A stretch of DNA of 64,000 nucleotides, taken from NCBI RefSeq assembly GCF_014651675.1, contig NZ_BMXI01000003.1, positions 71,604 to 135,603 on the forward strand, in the 5' to 3' direction. Under the pieces are notes generated by a model. That model saw only the letters and a program-made list of their open reading frames with translations, did no database searches and was not told where the DNA came from. This document shows, piece after piece, positions 18,407 through 27,942 of the stretch (the first letter of the stretch is position 1; the number at the start of each line of letters is the position of its first letter). A program made the position numbers and the translations under genes. This DNA comes from Roseibacillus persicicus (GTDB lineage Bacteria > Verrucomicrobiota > Verrucomicrobiia > Verrucomicrobiales > Akkermansiaceae).

Positions 18407-19024
18407 TCAATCGAAATCAGTGCTCAGGTCGCCCTGCTGCACTTTCTCGAAACAGCACCGCAGTTGCTTCTCGATGACCCTGGCTTGGGAAAGTTCGGGT
18501 AGCTCATCGAGCGCGAAGAATTTGACCCCGGAGGTTTCGAGGGTTTCGGTAGCGGCTCCTCCGGTGATTTCGCAGAGGAAGAACATTTTGTAGATGCTGT
18601 AGGGATAGGGCGGCGGGTTACCTTGCTTTTCCCGATCCCAGACTGCGAGGAGGCGTTTGACTCGCACGTCGAAGCCGGACTCTTCCTTGGCCTCGCGCAC
18701 CACGGACTCCGCTGCGGACTGGTTCACGTCGGCCCAGCCGCCTGGCAAGGTCCAACGCCCGCCATCGGCTTTCTCGCTGACCAGCATCACTTTGTTATCC
18801 CGCAGGCAAAAGGCGCGCACGTCCACCTTGGGGGTGGCGTAGCCGAAGTCGGCGGCACGCCATTGGTGCAGTTCGTCGCGAGTCAGAGTACCGTTCTGCT
18901 CTAACAGTTCTGCGGAAAGTTCTAACAAGCGCTGGTAGCGCTCGCGGTCGTAGGGGTCCTTGCCGTAGTGCAGCCCGCTTTGAGCCAGGGCTTCCAATTC
19001 GCGGGCCAGTTCCAAGCTATTCAT
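18407..19024 (-). CDS. NUDIX hydrolase with N-terminal helical domain
   Basis: A 205-residue NUDIX hydrolase. The N-terminal ~65 residues are helical (LELARELEALAQSGLHYGKD) and typical of the ADP-ribose/nucleoside-diphosphate NUDIX group with an added oligomerisation domain. The NUDIX box is at about 100-122: GGWADVNQS, AAESVVREAKEESGF, with the REAKEESG metal-binding core intact. It should cleave a nucleoside diphosphate linked to another group. Its ATG at 19024 shares one base with the stop of the desuccinylase-like gene (TGATG), so it is the last gene of the rimK operon. An in-frame GTG one codon earlier is the alternative start. Confidence 0.88.
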   Translation of the reverse strand: MNSLELARELEALAQSGLHYGKDPYDRERYQRLLELSAELLEQNGTLTRDELHQWRAADFGYATPKVDVRAFCLRDNKVMLVSEKADGGRWTLPGGWADVNQSAAESVVREAKEESGFDVRVKRLLAVWDREKQGNPPPYPYSIYKMFFLCEITGGAATETLETSGVKFFALDELPELSQARVIEKQLRCCFEKVQQGDLSTDFD

Positions 19025-20097
19025 CACACCACCGTATCACCGACCGGGTCGTAGGGAACAGGAACGTCCTCCACCTCGCGCCACGTCTCCGGCAAGATTT
19101 CTCCCCCTTCGGCAATCTGTCCTTCCGCGCTACCGGGATCACCAGCCTCCGCGATGTGAAACAGGGCATCGCCTTCGTCCGCAACGCCTTCGTTGGTGCG
19201 CCCAATCAGAATGCCATTTCGCGTGGAAATCACCGGCTGCTCTCCCCCGCCCGAGACATCGGCCACAAAGCCCAAGGTGTCGCCGACGTGAGCTGCCCGC
19301 CCCAATGCCATCAGGGGGGTAAAGAGGCCTCCCGAAGGAGAACGCTCCCATCCACTGCGAGGGCAAAAGACCGTCTCGATGGCCTTGGTCAGTCCGCGCG
19401 CCTTGGGGAGCATCCCGAGGTGCCGCATCACCCGCGTTATGCCTCGCAAACCATACTTGATGGAGCTCGCGTCCAGCCTCATGGCCTCTCCTCCTTCGAA
19501 AAGAAGACAGGGCTTGCCGGCCTTGCGGCACTCCGTCCGGAAGGAGCCATCGCGCTCGCCCGCCAACAGGGTCGCCGGAGCGGCAAAGACTTTCGCCAAA
19601 TCCATAGACGCCTGGTCCCCCCGCGTGACGCGGAGTTGAGGCAAGTTGGGTCGATTGACTGCCCCCGTGTGAAGGTCAATTACGACATCGGCATGAGGAA
19701 TCACGGACTCGGTGAGCGCCCGGGCAATCCGGCCTCCGACCGAGCCCCCTTCTCCCCCTGGAAAGAGTCGGTTCAAGTCCCGACGGTCAGGCAGATAACG
19801 CGAGCGGTCGCCAAAGGCGGGCACATTGACCACCGGAATAGCCAGCACCGTGCCGCGTAGAGAACGCAGGGTATTGTTGGTCAGGATACGTCGAATGATC
19901 TCGATGCCGTTGAGCTCGTCGCCGTGCACCGCGCCGGTCAAAAGAAGAACAGGGCCTTCCTTCTTTCCCTGAATTACATGAACGGGCAGACCGAAGTTCT
20001 GTCCAGTGAGGAAACGACCAATCGGCAGGGTCACCAAAGCGCGCTGGCCACCCAGCACCTTGGTTCCTTCGAACTCAAACGACAGATTCTTGCCCAT
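19024..20097 (-). CDS. Succinylglutamate desuccinylase/aspartoacylase family protein
   Basis: A 357-residue zinc carboxypeptidase-fold amidohydrolase. The metal ligands are visible in GAVHGDELNG (His and Glu, about residue 57-66) and DLHTG (about 147-151), with the RRDLNRLFPG motif between them. Family members remove an acyl group from amino acids (AstE, aspartoacylase). The first 50 residues add a small beta domain common in the AstE/AspA-like proteins that accompany RimK. It lies 6 bases downstream of rimK and overlaps the NUDIX gene, so all three are co-transcribed. A role in processing glutamylated or acylated substrates linked to RimK is inferred. Confidence 0.85.
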   Translation of the reverse strand: MGKNLSFEFEGTKVLGGQRALVTLPIGRFLTGQNFGLPVHVIQGKKEGPVLLLTGAVHGDELNGIEIIRRILTNNTLRSLRGTVLAIPVVNVPAFGDRSRYLPDRRDLNRLFPGGEGGSVGGRIARALTESVIPHADVVIDLHTGAVNRPNLPQLRVTRGDQASMDLAKVFAAPATLLAGERDGSFRTECRKAGKPCLLFEGGEAMRLDASSIKYGLRGITRVMRHLGMLPKARGLTKAIETVFCPRSGWERSPSGGLFTPLMALGRAAHVGDTLGFVADVSGGGEQPVISTRNGILIGRTNEGVADEGDALFHIAEAGDPGSAEGQIAEGGEILPETWREVEDVPVPYDPVGDTVV

Positions 20098-20103
20098 AAA
20101 TTG

Positions 20104-21009
20104 TTAACCCTTACCGCGGGTCTTTGTTTTACCTTCAGCGGCTGTCTTTTCAATATATTCGATAATCGAACCAGCCACATTCTTCTTGGTCGCAGTCTCA
20201 ATGCCTTCCAAGCCGGGAGAGGAATTCACCTCCATAATGACGGGTCCATGGTTGCTGCGCAAAAGGTCGACGCCCGCAACCCCCAAACCCATCACCCGGG
20301 CGGCGCGCACTGCGGTGGCACGCTCCTCGGGAGTGATCTTGACCACAGTGGCATTGCCTCCGCGATGGAGATTGGAACGGAACTCGCCTTCCTTGCCCTG
20401 ACGCTTCATGGCCGCCACGACCTTGTCGCCAATGACCAGACAGCGAATGTCCGCTCCGCCCGCTTCTTTAATAAACTCTTGAACCAGGATGTTGGCGTCG
20501 AGACCCCGGAAGGCTTCGATGACCGACTCGGCCGCCTTGTTGGTCTCGGCCAAGACCACCCCGACTCCTTGGGTGCCTTCCAGCAGCTTGACCACCAGCG
20601 GCGCTCCGCCTGCGACTTTGATCAAGTCCTTGGTCGCCTTCGGGTCCCGGGCAAATCCCGTCACGGGAAGACCCACGCCCTTGCGAGCGAGGAGCTGGAG
20701 GCTGCGCAGCTTGTCGCGCGAGCGGGAAATGGCCACCGACTCGTTGACGGAGTAGACCCCCATCATCTCGAACTGGCGCACCACGGCGGTGCCGAAAAAG
20801 GTATAACTGGCACCGATGCGGGGAATCACGGCATCGAATCCGGCAAGGTCTTTGTCCCCGATGAAGATTTTGGGATTGTGCGCCGCGATGTTCATATGCG
20901 TGCGCGCATAGTCGATGACCTCAACTTCGTGGCCACGCTCTTTGCTGGCCTCAGTCAGGCGGCGGGTTGAGTAGAGTTTGGGATTTCTTGAAAGGATTCC
21001 GATCTTCAC
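20104..21009 (-). CDS. rimK: RimK-like alpha-L-glutamate ligase
   Basis: ATP-grasp ligase of the RimK family, which adds glutamate residues to the C-terminus of ribosomal protein S6 in E. coli or makes poly-glutamate. I use the GTG at 21009, giving 301 residues and an N-terminus ([17 protein letters not shown]) that aligns with E. coli RimK; the frame upstream is unconserved. ATP-grasp elements include [15 protein letters not shown] (about 140), the [17 protein letters not shown] strand and the metal-binding [14 protein letters not shown] near residue 260. First gene of a three-gene operon with the desuccinylase-like and NUDIX genes. Confidence 0.9.
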   Translation of the reverse strand: MKIGILSRNPKLYSTRRLTEASKERGHEVEVIDYARTHMNIAAHNPKIFIGDKDLAGFDAVIPRIGASYTFFGTAVVRQFEMMGVYSVNESVAISRSRDKLRSLQLLARKGVGLPVTGFARDPKATKDLIKVAGGAPLVVKLLEGTQGVGVVLAETNKAAESVIEAFRGLDANILVQEFIKEAGGADIRCLVIGDKVVAAMKRQGKEGEFRSNLHRGGNATVVKITPEERATAVRAARVMGLGVAGVDLLRSNHGPVIMEVNSSPGLEGIETATKKNVAGSIIEYIEKTAAEGKTKTRGKG

Positions 21010-21118
21010 AACCGAGCGGTATCTGTCCCCAGCCGATTTGGCCAGCATCGAAGTGATTCCGCTCCAAAAAGTTGGAAAGAGAAGAAGCTCAATTTCATCA
21101 AGAGCGCAAGTTGCACGA

Positions 21119-22345
21119 TTATCGCTGGGCGCTCTCGGCGACGACCTCTACTTTGTAAAAGGCTCTGGAGTCCGAGAGCGTGATGGGAACGCGGAAGGTT
21201 TCGCTGTCCTGCCCCTGGCGGACTTTCAGTTGCGCCATCTCTTTCCACTGCCCATTCAGATCGGAGGCCTGCTTGACGGTGTAGATTTTTCCCGCCTCTC
21301 CGCCCACATAGATGGCGGGGCCGGTCCAGATCTCCCCGAATGGAATGCCCGGGGCGTCCTCGAAGATCACGATATCGACGTCCACAATCACGGGGTCGAG
21401 CTTCGACTCCTCGATGGAGTAGCGCCAGAATCCGTAGTTTTCCAGATCCGTCGCATGGTTTGGAGCATGGATATCTTCCAAGTCATTCAGGATGCTATTG
21501 ACCTCCCAAATCGACTCCCACTGCTGACCCGGCCACCCTTTGGGCTGAATCCCGATACGCGCATAGCCGGGGAAAGAGCCCGTGCGCTCATACTCCGTCG
21601 CGACCGTCAACTCGGGCACGGTGTCTTTGGAAAAAGTCATGATGGAAATCCCGTTCAGCGAGTCCCCGATCCCCGCGAACCAGGCATCGCGATCCGCCGC
21701 ATCCGCCCAGGCGATGGAGCCTCCATCCACCGGCAGCTTGTCCCACGTGTAGGGGATGTCGGCGTAGATGGGCACCGTCCCCATCCCTTCTGTCACGAGG
21801 AGGGCCCGAATGTCCGCATACAGATCCTTCAGGTCCTCCAACATCGCCCGCCTGACCGTGCCATCGCCATCGTCCCAAGCATCTGTGCCCTGGGGCTCGA
21901 TGTCCAGGTGCAGGGCATCAAAGCGATACTGCGGGAGGTCGTAGAAGCCATTGTTGTAGTCGATGAATCGGCTCTGGATATTGGAAAGCAAAGTCGCCAC
22001 CTGGGTCGGCTCATCGATATTTACAAAGCCAAAGAGAAGCTGGGACTCGATGAAATTGTATTCCAGCTTCTCGTTCCAAGCCGCAATCGCCGCGGTATCA
22101 CTCACGGGCCGATTCTGATAGCTCCCATAGACCCGCTTGACGCCATGGGTATTGAAAAAGGCGATGGTCTCATCCTCCTTGGCGCTATCCCCCACTACCA
22201 CGGTTGAGCCATAGGGACTAGGACCATCCGGGGTAGTCGTCGTCCCCCAGAACCACACCCCACGGTTGAGCTCGCCAGAGGCCAGGCAGCTTCCTAACAG
22301 AATCAAAACGGCGGTCAGAAGAAAGAGGTGGATGGGAAGTTTCAT
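21119..22345 (-). CDS. Secreted TIM-barrel-like protein, possible glycoside hydrolase
   Basis: A 408-residue exported protein beginning at the ATG at 22345. Its hydrophobic leader ends in LLGSCLASG, so it may be a lipoprotein. The central part has features of a beta/alpha barrel: [38 protein letters not shown] and ISIMTFSKD. The acidic HLDIEP strand end recalls catalytic acids of glycoside hydrolases, but I cannot name a family. The last 55 residues form the recurrent tail ([14 protein letters not shown] ... SRAFYKVEV). Nearest gene upstream is mntR on the other strand. Confidence 0.65.
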   Translation of the reverse strand: MKLPIHLFLLTAVLILLGSCLASGELNRGVWFWGTTTTPDGPSPYGSTVVVGDSAKEDETIAFFNTHGVKRVYGSYQNRPVSDTAAIAAWNEKLEYNFIESQLLFGFVNIDEPTQVATLLSNIQSRFIDYNNGFYDLPQYRFDALHLDIEPQGTDAWDDGDGTVRRAMLEDLKDLYADIRALLVTEGMGTVPIYADIPYTWDKLPVDGGSIAWADAADRDAWFAGIGDSLNGISIMTFSKDTVPELTVATEYERTGSFPGYARIGIQPKGWPGQQWESIWEVNSILNDLEDIHAPNHATDLENYGFWRYSIEESKLDPVIVDVDIVIFEDAPGIPFGEIWTGPAIYVGGEAGKIYTVKQASDLNGQWKEMAQLKVRQGQDSETFRVPITLSDSRAFYKVEVVAESAQR

Positions 22346-22551
22346 CGTTCGGGAAGGTGGTAGGACAGCAGGCCCACTGGGGGCGGTATCTCCCTCAACC
22401 GCAGTGACGAACGGTCTTTTCCAAGAAGACGAAAAACGAGGCCCCGGCTCATGCTGGCGAGGACTCATTGACTCCCCCCGCAAAGTCCCTAACCTCCCTC
22501 CCTGTGCCGAAGTCACCCTCTCCAGCTCCTGCCCGAATTGGTTCCACTGCG

Positions 22552-22950
22552 ATGGAAGACTACCTCGAACAGATCTCCGGCCTCATTGCGGAGAAGGGTT
22601 ATGCGCGCGTGGTCGACATCGCGGACCGGCTCTCCATCTCGCAGGCCAGCGTGACCAATATGGTCAAGCGGCTGGATGCGGAAGGCCTCGTCAATTACGA
22701 GCGCTACCGGGGCATGACCCTGACCGACCGCGGACAGGAAGTGGCCGACTACATCATCCGCCGCCACGATTTACTCACCCGCTTTTTGCAACTCTTTGGC
22801 ATCGACGACGAGACCATCTACGACGATGTCGAAGGAATGGAGCACCACATCTCCAGCCCCACCATGCGCGTCTTCGAAGCCCTCATGCGCGAGCTCGAAA
22901 CCTCCCCCGAAGCCGTCAAACGCATTCGGGCCGATTTGAAAAAGAGCTAG
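22552..22950 (+). CDS. mntR: Manganese-dependent regulator MntR (DtxR family)
   Basis: A 132-residue DtxR-family repressor very close in pattern to Bacillus MntR. It begins MEDYLEQISGLIAEKGYARV, with the winged helix at about 20-60 (SISQASVTNMVKRLD) and the metal-binding dimerisation helices with RRHDLL and DDVEGMEHHIS supplying the Glu and His ligands. When bound to Mn2+ it represses manganese importers. The open frame also contains a GTG at 22504 that would add 16 residues; the ATG at 22552 gives the family's usual N-terminus. No manganese transporter gene is adjacent. Confidence 0.85.
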   Translation: MEDYLEQISGLIAEKGYARVVDIADRLSISQASVTNMVKRLDAEGLVNYERYRGMTLTDRGQEVADYIIRRHDLLTRFLQLFGIDDETIYDDVEGMEHHISSPTMRVFEALMRELETSPEAVKRIRADLKKS

Positions 22951-22961
22951 GCTGCAGCCAA

Positions 22962-23000
22962 TAAAAAAGGCCCACCCCCGGGAGGGCAGGCCTTTTAAAA
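22962..23000. terminator. Bidirectional terminator between mntR and the symporter gene
   Basis: A short stem AAAAGGCC ... GGCCTTTT flanked by A and T runs on both sides ends the converging mntR and sodium symporter genes. Confidence 0.7.
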
Positions 23001-23015
23001 AAGACGCCAAGTGAC

Positions 23016-24605
23016 TTACTTGGAGAAGCTGATGTAAATCGCTAGCACGAGCAGAACTAAGATTCCGCTGGCGATGTAAGCCCCCTTCCAAGGAGTCATA
23101 TCGATGGTATTGCGGGTCTCGATTTTCCAAGCTTCCGCTCGTGGTGCCACGCTCCCCATCACCAGAAGGAAGATGACCAAAAGCGCAAAGACGATTCCGA
23201 GGAAATGGAACTCATTCAGACCTGACATCGCATTGGCAACAGGAGGAACAAAGTAGCCGACGGCAATGATGAAAACGCCAGCCAGCATCGCAATGGCAGC
23301 TGCGGAAGAAGGCACTCGGGAATGAAGCATTCCAACCACAACCACTGAGAAAATAGGGATGAAGTAGATGCCATTCATCTTCTGCAGGTAACCGAAAATT
23401 GTTTCCTGACCCGCAAGGAACGGCGCGCCAATCATGGCCGCAATTGCGATTCCAACCACAAACCATTTAGCCGCTTTGACCGTTTGTTCCTCGGTTCCGT
23501 TCGGGTTGATGCTGTGCTTGTAAAGACCGAGACTGAACAAGGCCGAAGTCGAGTTCAATGCCGCGTTGAAGGAGCTCAAAATCGCACCGACCATCACTGC
23601 CGAGAAGAATCCGGTCAGGTGCTCGGGCAGAAGACGGGAAACCAAAGTCCCGTAGGCTTGGTCAGGGCGAATGCCTTCAGCGGAATAGAGGTGGTAGGCC
23701 ACGAGACCAGGCAGAACGAGATAGAGCGGCCCAAGCAATTTCAAGGCTCCTGTTAGCAGAACCCCTTTTTGCCCCTCGGCCAAACTGCTCGCGCCGAAGG
23801 TCCGCTGAATGATTTGCTGGTTGGTGCACCAGTAGAACAAGTTGAGGAGTGCGACTCCGGTGAAAAGAGTCGAGAAAGGAAGGTCCGAGCCCTTGTTACC
23901 CGTCGAGTCCATCCGCTCGGGATGCACTTCATTGAGAGCCGTCCAACCTGCTACGACTCCATCATCACCGCCCATCGCCTTGAGAGCGAACCAAGCAATC
24001 ATCAAACCACCGGTCAAGAGACCGACACCATTGATGGTATCCAAGACCGCCAGTGTTCTCATTCCGCCAAAGCGGGAATAAAGCAAGCCTGCCACACCAA
24101 TGAAGATGACGGTTAGACGAAGCAGCGTGGTCTCATTTTCAATCCCCGTGAGGGTCGCCAAGTCCATCATATTGATGAGACCAATCGCACCCGTATAGAG
24201 AATCAAAGGAATGAGAATCAAGGCGTAGGCCAAAAGGAAAATCGTGTTCGCGATAGACTGGGTTCGCGTATCATATCGCTGCTCGAGGAACTGCGGCACG
24301 GTGGTAATTCCTGTCCGCAAAAACTTGGGTAGGAAGAACAGAGCCATCAGCACCAAGGCAATCACCGCGACGACTTCCCAAGCCATCACCATGAGGCCGC
24401 TTTTAAACGCCGCGCCATTGAGCCCCACCATTTGCTCGGTGGAAAGGTTGGTTAGGAGCAAAGAGCCCGCGATAATTGGAAAGGTCAAACTGCGGCCACC
24501 CAAAAAGAACCCGTCCGAACTATCGGTCTTGTCTTTTCGCGTGATCCACCAAGTGAGCACTGCAGCAAACGCCGTAAAGGCGATGAATGAGATGATGGTG
24601 AGCAT
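23016..24605 (-). CDS. Sodium:solute symporter (SSS family)
   Basis: A 529-residue integral membrane protein of the SSS/SGLT family with about 14 helices. The start at 24605 (MLTIISFIAFTAF) places the first helix at the N-terminus as usual; the longer frame upstream is not hydrophobic. Family landmarks include the linker SSDGFFLGGRSL, the sodium-site region NLSTEQMVGLNG, YSRFGGMRTLAVLD, WCTNQQIIQRTFGA and the GAILSSFNAALNSTS helix 8 motif. It imports an organic solute, perhaps a sugar or carboxylate, with Na+. It stands alone and diverges from rlmH. Confidence 0.92.
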   Translation of the reverse strand: MLTIISFIAFTAFAAVLTWWITRKDKTDSSDGFFLGGRSLTFPIIAGSLLLTNLSTEQMVGLNGAAFKSGLMVMAWEVVAVIALVLMALFFLPKFLRTGITTVPQFLEQRYDTRTQSIANTIFLLAYALILIPLILYTGAIGLINMMDLATLTGIENETTLLRLTVIFIGVAGLLYSRFGGMRTLAVLDTINGVGLLTGGLMIAWFALKAMGGDDGVVAGWTALNEVHPERMDSTGNKGSDLPFSTLFTGVALLNLFYWCTNQQIIQRTFGASSLAEGQKGVLLTGALKLLGPLYLVLPGLVAYHLYSAEGIRPDQAYGTLVSRLLPEHLTGFFSAVMVGAILSSFNAALNSTSALFSLGLYKHSINPNGTEEQTVKAAKWFVVGIAIAAMIGAPFLAGQETIFGYLQKMNGIYFIPIFSVVVVGMLHSRVPSSAAAIAMLAGVFIIAVGYFVPPVANAMSGLNEFHFLGIVFALLVIFLLVMGSVAPRAEAWKIETRNTIDMTPWKGAYIASGILVLLVLAIYISFSK

Positions 24606-24718
24606 ATGTGGTTTTGTTGTGTTGCTTGACCCCGACGGGCCAACGCCGAGGGTCGCGCACTCTAGCGACTCAAGCTTACTCTTGGAAAGGGGGAAATTTA
24701 GCGCCACTCTCCACCACC

Positions 24719-25162
24719 GTGACCCATCGCATCATCGTTGTCGGCAAACCGGCCCTCTCTTTCGCCAAAAGCGGCATTGAAGAATACCTTCGTCGGCTGA
24801 AGCGCCATGGCAAATTCACCCTGGAGACCCTCAAAGACGGCCCAGCCGAGGTCGTCTCCCAGCGGCTACTCGACGCGTCCAAGGGCACCTTTCGCATTAT
24901 TTTGGACGAAAGAGGCAAGAAACCCACCACCCGCCAGCTCGCCGACCAGATGACGCAATGGATTGAGCGCCCGGACATTAAGGAGATCTCCTACCTCATC
25001 GGGCCCTCCAACGGACACCTCCCCGCCACCCGGGATGCCGCGGACTACGTCCTTTCCCTCTCCAACCTCGTTCTCCAGCACGAACTCGCCACCCTCTTCC
25101 TCGCCGAACAGCTCTACCGCGTCGCCACCATCCACGCCGGCACGCCCTATCATCGCGACTGA
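24719..25162 (+). CDS. rlmH: 23S rRNA pseudouridine-1915 N3-methyltransferase RlmH
   Basis: SPOUT-class methyltransferase, 147 residues from the GTG at 24719; the open frame upstream is unconserved. It shows the knot region SYLIGPSNGHLP and the C-terminal signature LVLQHELATLFLAEQLYRVATIHAGTPYHRD that ends every RlmH. As a homodimer it methylates pseudouridine 1915 in helix 69 of 23S rRNA on the 70S ribosome. It converges with rtcB, 63 bases away. Confidence 0.93.
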   Translation: MTHRIIVVGKPALSFAKSGIEEYLRRLKRHGKFTLETLKDGPAEVVSQRLLDASKGTFRIILDERGKKPTTRQLADQMTQWIERPDIKEISYLIGPSNGHLPATRDAADYVLSLSNLVLQHELATLFLAEQLYRVATIHAGTPYHRD

Positions 25163-25225
25163 ATTCGGCATTTCCCGCCACTGGAGAGCCTCGAACGGCC
25201 GGAAAAGTCAGAACGACGCACGCTC

Positions 25226-26800
25226 CTATCCTTCATCCAAGCCTTCCCAATTCCCCAGATCCTGCCTCATGCGCCGCCGATCCGCACGGTGGACAATCTG
25301 GCGTTTTTGCTTGGGGGTGAGTTCTTCCTCTTTCATCTGCTTCCAGCTGCGGCCGGAACTGCCTGCCATGATGCAGCCCAAGGGCCGGATTTCTGCCACG
25401 ACATCAGCGAGTCCGAAGTGTTTAATCTGAGAACGCACCTGCTCGGCATTTTTGTATCCAACCGGTGACTCGCTCAAATCAGGCTGACCACAGAACCAGC
25501 GCACATCGATATCGCGGGTGTGATGTTCCAAGACATTCTTCCGCGTCGCGGCATCGGGATAGCGGCGCATCAACTTGGTGCGCGACACATTCCGACCCGC
25601 CCCATGAGGCGCGAAAGACAGGAAGTCCTCATTATCACTTCCCAGCACCATCAGAATGGGCTCCGCCATGTTGAGCGGAATCAATCCCAACAGCGGACGC
25701 CCACCAGCGTCTTTCCAAGCCGGAGTCGCTCCCTTGCCGTGCAAGAACAGATCGCCCCGCTTCCAGACGAAGTTGTGCTCGTTGCCAAAGGCCGCCACCT
25801 TCTCCGCCCCGATGCGCTTCAGAAAGCGTTCGTGAATGGCCTCGTGATTCGCCTTCGTCCAGCGACCCACATACTGTAGCGCCTCCCAGTAGTGTCGGCC
25901 CTCATCCGAATTCGCATCCATCCAAGCACCTGCCGCCGGAATATGCGCTCCCGACTTCTCGGTCTGCTTCAGCGCAACCCCTTGACCCCGCTTGTAAAGA
26001 TGCGATCCCACACTGCGCGAACCATGGTGAGTAACCAGCACCCGCAACTTGCGAGCCACAGCCTGCCCCTCTTGCTTCGGGTTCTCCAGTTGGCTAGCGA
26101 GAACGCCATAACCCACCTTCCGCAACTCTTCTAACAGACCATCATCCACTGTCACCTCGCCCAGAAAGGCAAAGTGATTTCCGTCCCCCTGGTCTGCGAT
26201 GTGAATCACTCCCCGCTCCCGCAAACCCGAAAGAAACGGATTGTCCCACACCTCTTCATCCAGAACAGGGTGATGCACCAAATCATCATAATGCCGCCCC
26301 CCGGGCCCAAAGCGCGTCGCCGTGGTCAGGCTGTCGAGCTCATTGCTCACGCTGCTTCGTTCTTCATAGAAAGTCGCAAACATCGAGCAACAGATATCCG
26401 CCGAGTGTGCGCTCGGGATGATCGCGTTCTCCACCGCAATCACCCCACCCACCGGAATCACCGCCGGTTGCGGCCCAGTGGGACAAGCATCCGGCATCAC
26501 CGCCCCCCGCGCAATCACAGGCACCTTGAGCAATTGCTCCATCTTCTGCCGCACCTTCGCGACGTTCTCTTTTTCTTCCTTGGTTTCGCCCAGGATAGCC
26601 TCGGCCAAAGGCGCGGGTTTCTCCCGCATCTTCACCTTGGGCTCCGGGGCACCAAAGTCCCGCACCAGCAATTTAAAGAGATACTTCCGGTCGCACACTC
26701 CGCGTTCCTGCAGCTCGCGCACCTTCTCCATCATCTCCGCCATTTGCGGTCCCTTAGGCCACCCGGCCTCAATCAAATCCTTCTTCTTCAACGCTTTCAT
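25226..26800 (-). CDS. rtcB: RtcB-family RNA ligase
   Basis: A 524-residue RtcB protein, which joins RNA 2',3'-cyclic-phosphate or 3'-phosphate ends to 5'-OH ends using GTP and Mn2+. Seen: SADICCSMF (metal Asp and Cys, about 135), GDGNHF (about 206-211), THHGSRSVG (about 257) and HGAGRNVSR (about 399-407), whose His is the guanylate-accepting residue of the family. It starts at ATG 26800; a GTG sits one codon before. A terminator lies just 23 bases upstream, so it is at least partly transcribed apart from the slipin gene. Standing next to a tRNA array on the same strand, it is a natural candidate for repairing cleaved tRNAs (inference). Confidence 0.93.
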   Translation of the reverse strand: MKALKKKDLIEAGWPKGPQMAEMMEKVRELQERGVCDRKYLFKLLVRDFGAPEPKVKMREKPAPLAEAILGETKEEKENVAKVRQKMEQLLKVPVIARGAVMPDACPTGPQPAVIPVGGVIAVENAIIPSAHSADICCSMFATFYEERSSVSNELDSLTTATRFGPGGRHYDDLVHHPVLDEEVWDNPFLSGLRERGVIHIADQGDGNHFAFLGEVTVDDGLLEELRKVGYGVLASQLENPKQEGQAVARKLRVLVTHHGSRSVGSHLYKRGQGVALKQTEKSGAHIPAAGAWMDANSDEGRHYWEALQYVGRWTKANHEAIHERFLKRIGAEKVAAFGNEHNFVWKRGDLFLHGKGATPAWKDAGGRPLLGLIPLNMAEPILMVLGSDNEDFLSFAPHGAGRNVSRTKLMRRYPDAATRKNVLEHHTRDIDVRWFCGQPDLSESPVGYKNAEQVRSQIKHFGLADVVAEIRPLGCIMAGSSGRSWKQMKEEELTPKQKRQIVHRADRRRMRQDLGNWEGLDEG

Positions 26801-26825
26801 CACTCTATCAAATTCTTGTTCAGAT

Positions 26826-26857
26826 GCAAAAAGCTCCGAACCACAGGGTCCGGAGCT
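26826..26857 (-). terminator. Rho-independent terminator between slipin and rtcB
   Basis: On the minus strand AGCTCCG/CGGAGCT arms (26850-26856 with 26831-26837), closed by a GACC..GGTT inner stem, are followed by TTTTT. It ends the slipin transcript 8 bases after that gene and leaves only 23 bases before rtcB, so rtcB expression depends on readthrough or a promoter inside the hairpin. Confidence 0.8.
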
Positions 26858-26864
26858 TGCATCC

Positions 26865-27632
26865 TCAATCGGTTTTTATCGCACTCATCAGGGTCTCCAG
26901 GGAGCCGATGACGAGGTGGTTATTATATCCTTCGCCTGCCTTGCTCACGACATCGAGAGCACGCAGCTGAAAAAGGGTGGGATTCTTTTCAAAGACCCGG
27001 GCTCCATTGGCCATCACTCGCATCGCGGCGGCTTCTCCTCGCGCTTTTTCCAAAGCGGCGAGAGCCTCTTGCTTGGCGACAAGGCTGGCCTGATAGACTC
27101 GCTTGAGGTCCCCGTTGAGCATCAGGTCCCGGGCAACGACGGTTTCGACTTCGATCCCGATCTGTTGACCCACGGATTGAACCAGTTCCTTGAGCTGGGG
27201 CCCGAGGTCGGCCTGGCGTTCCAGCACCGCTTCCAGCCCCAGAACCCCGATGACATCACGAAGTGCCATCTGGGTCGCAGCATGCAAAGTCCCGACAGGA
27301 TTCGCCGACTCGGTCACGAACCGAAGCCCGTCCACAATGCGGTAGCGAACCACCCCACTCACCTTCACTCCGGCCCGGTCGGCAGTCAGGAACTCTTGTC
27401 CCTGCACCACCATCTCCTGCCAGCGCCGATCCAGTCGGGTGACTTCATTTCCGCGTCCCCATAGAATGGAGACTCCAGGCTCCAACAGACCCCGAAAAAC
27501 TCCGTTGCGGAAATGCAGCGCCCGCTCGTGCTGCTCCACCACAACCCGCTTGCGAAAGTCAGAAACCATTCGCCAGATCACGATGAGAGCCAAAGCCAAG
27601 GCTCCCCATTCCATTAAATTCCAAATATTCAT
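26865..27632 (-). CDS. Slipin/SPFH (band 7) membrane protein
   Basis: A 255-residue SPFH-domain protein. One N-terminal membrane helix (about residues 8-22, WGALALALIVIWRMV) precedes the SPFH domain (about 28-190: ERALHFRNGVFRGLLEPGVSILW, VSGVVRYRIVD) and a short coiled coil rich in Ala/Glu (about 195-225). SPFH proteins build large membrane-anchored oligomers. GAAGG stands five bases before the ATG. Slipins paired with RtcB are known from bacterial RNA-repair neighbourhoods, and that pairing is repeated here, with the tRNA array directly upstream. Confidence 0.88.
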   Translation of the reverse strand: MNIWNLMEWGALALALIVIWRMVSDFRKRVVVEQHERALHFRNGVFRGLLEPGVSILWGRGNEVTRLDRRWQEMVVQGQEFLTADRAGVKVSGVVRYRIVDGLRFVTESANPVGTLHAATQMALRDVIGVLGLEAVLERQADLGPQLKELVQSVGQQIGIEVETVVARDLMLNGDLKRVYQASLVAKQEALAALEKARGEAAAMRVMANGARVFEKNPTLFQLRALDVVSKAGEGYNNHLVIGSLETLMSAIKTD

Positions 27633-27712
27633 TTTACCTTCTTTGTCTTGTTAAATTTTTTGAAGAAAACTCCTTCGCGTCCCACCAATTTCGGGCGGGA
27701 GAAGGGACGTCA

Positions 27713-27737
27713 GTGATTCGGCATGATGCGGAATCAC
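27713..27737 (-). other. Hairpin in the spacer between the last tRNA-like gene and slipin
   Basis: A seven-base perfect stem GTGATTC/GAATCAC with an 11-base loop lies in the transcribed spacer upstream of slipin. It has no U tract, so it is not an obvious terminator; it could be a processing signal. The remaining spacer 27633-27808 shows no gene. Confidence 0.4.
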
Positions 27738-27808
27738 GAGAGGTCCCCCTCGCAAAGCCCTTCCCCGGTTGCCTACCCGAATGGGCGGGCCAGAACCCGA
27801 AGGAGCTT

Positions 27809-27878
27809 CTTTTTCGACAGGACTCGAACCTGCAACCAATCCTTTTCAGGGACTGCTCTACCATTGAGCTACTTCATG
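27809..27878 (-). tRNA. tRNA-Phe(GAA)-like element lacking an acceptor stem
   Basis: The D arm (GCTC..GAGC), anticodon arm with loop CTGAAAA (anticodon GAA, Phe) and T arm (loop TTCGAGT) are all present at tRNA spacing. However, the seven bases before T8 (CATGAAG) do not pair with the bases after the T arm (CGAAAAA), and no CCA follows. It is either a pseudogene or a tRNA mimic. It is the most downstream member of the array, placed just before the slipin gene. Confidence 0.55.
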
Positions 27879-27942
27879 TAGACAGCCGCGCCCAGCCGAT
27901 GGGTGGAACTCATCCGGGAACTCCCTTCCGAGCCACTGACAA

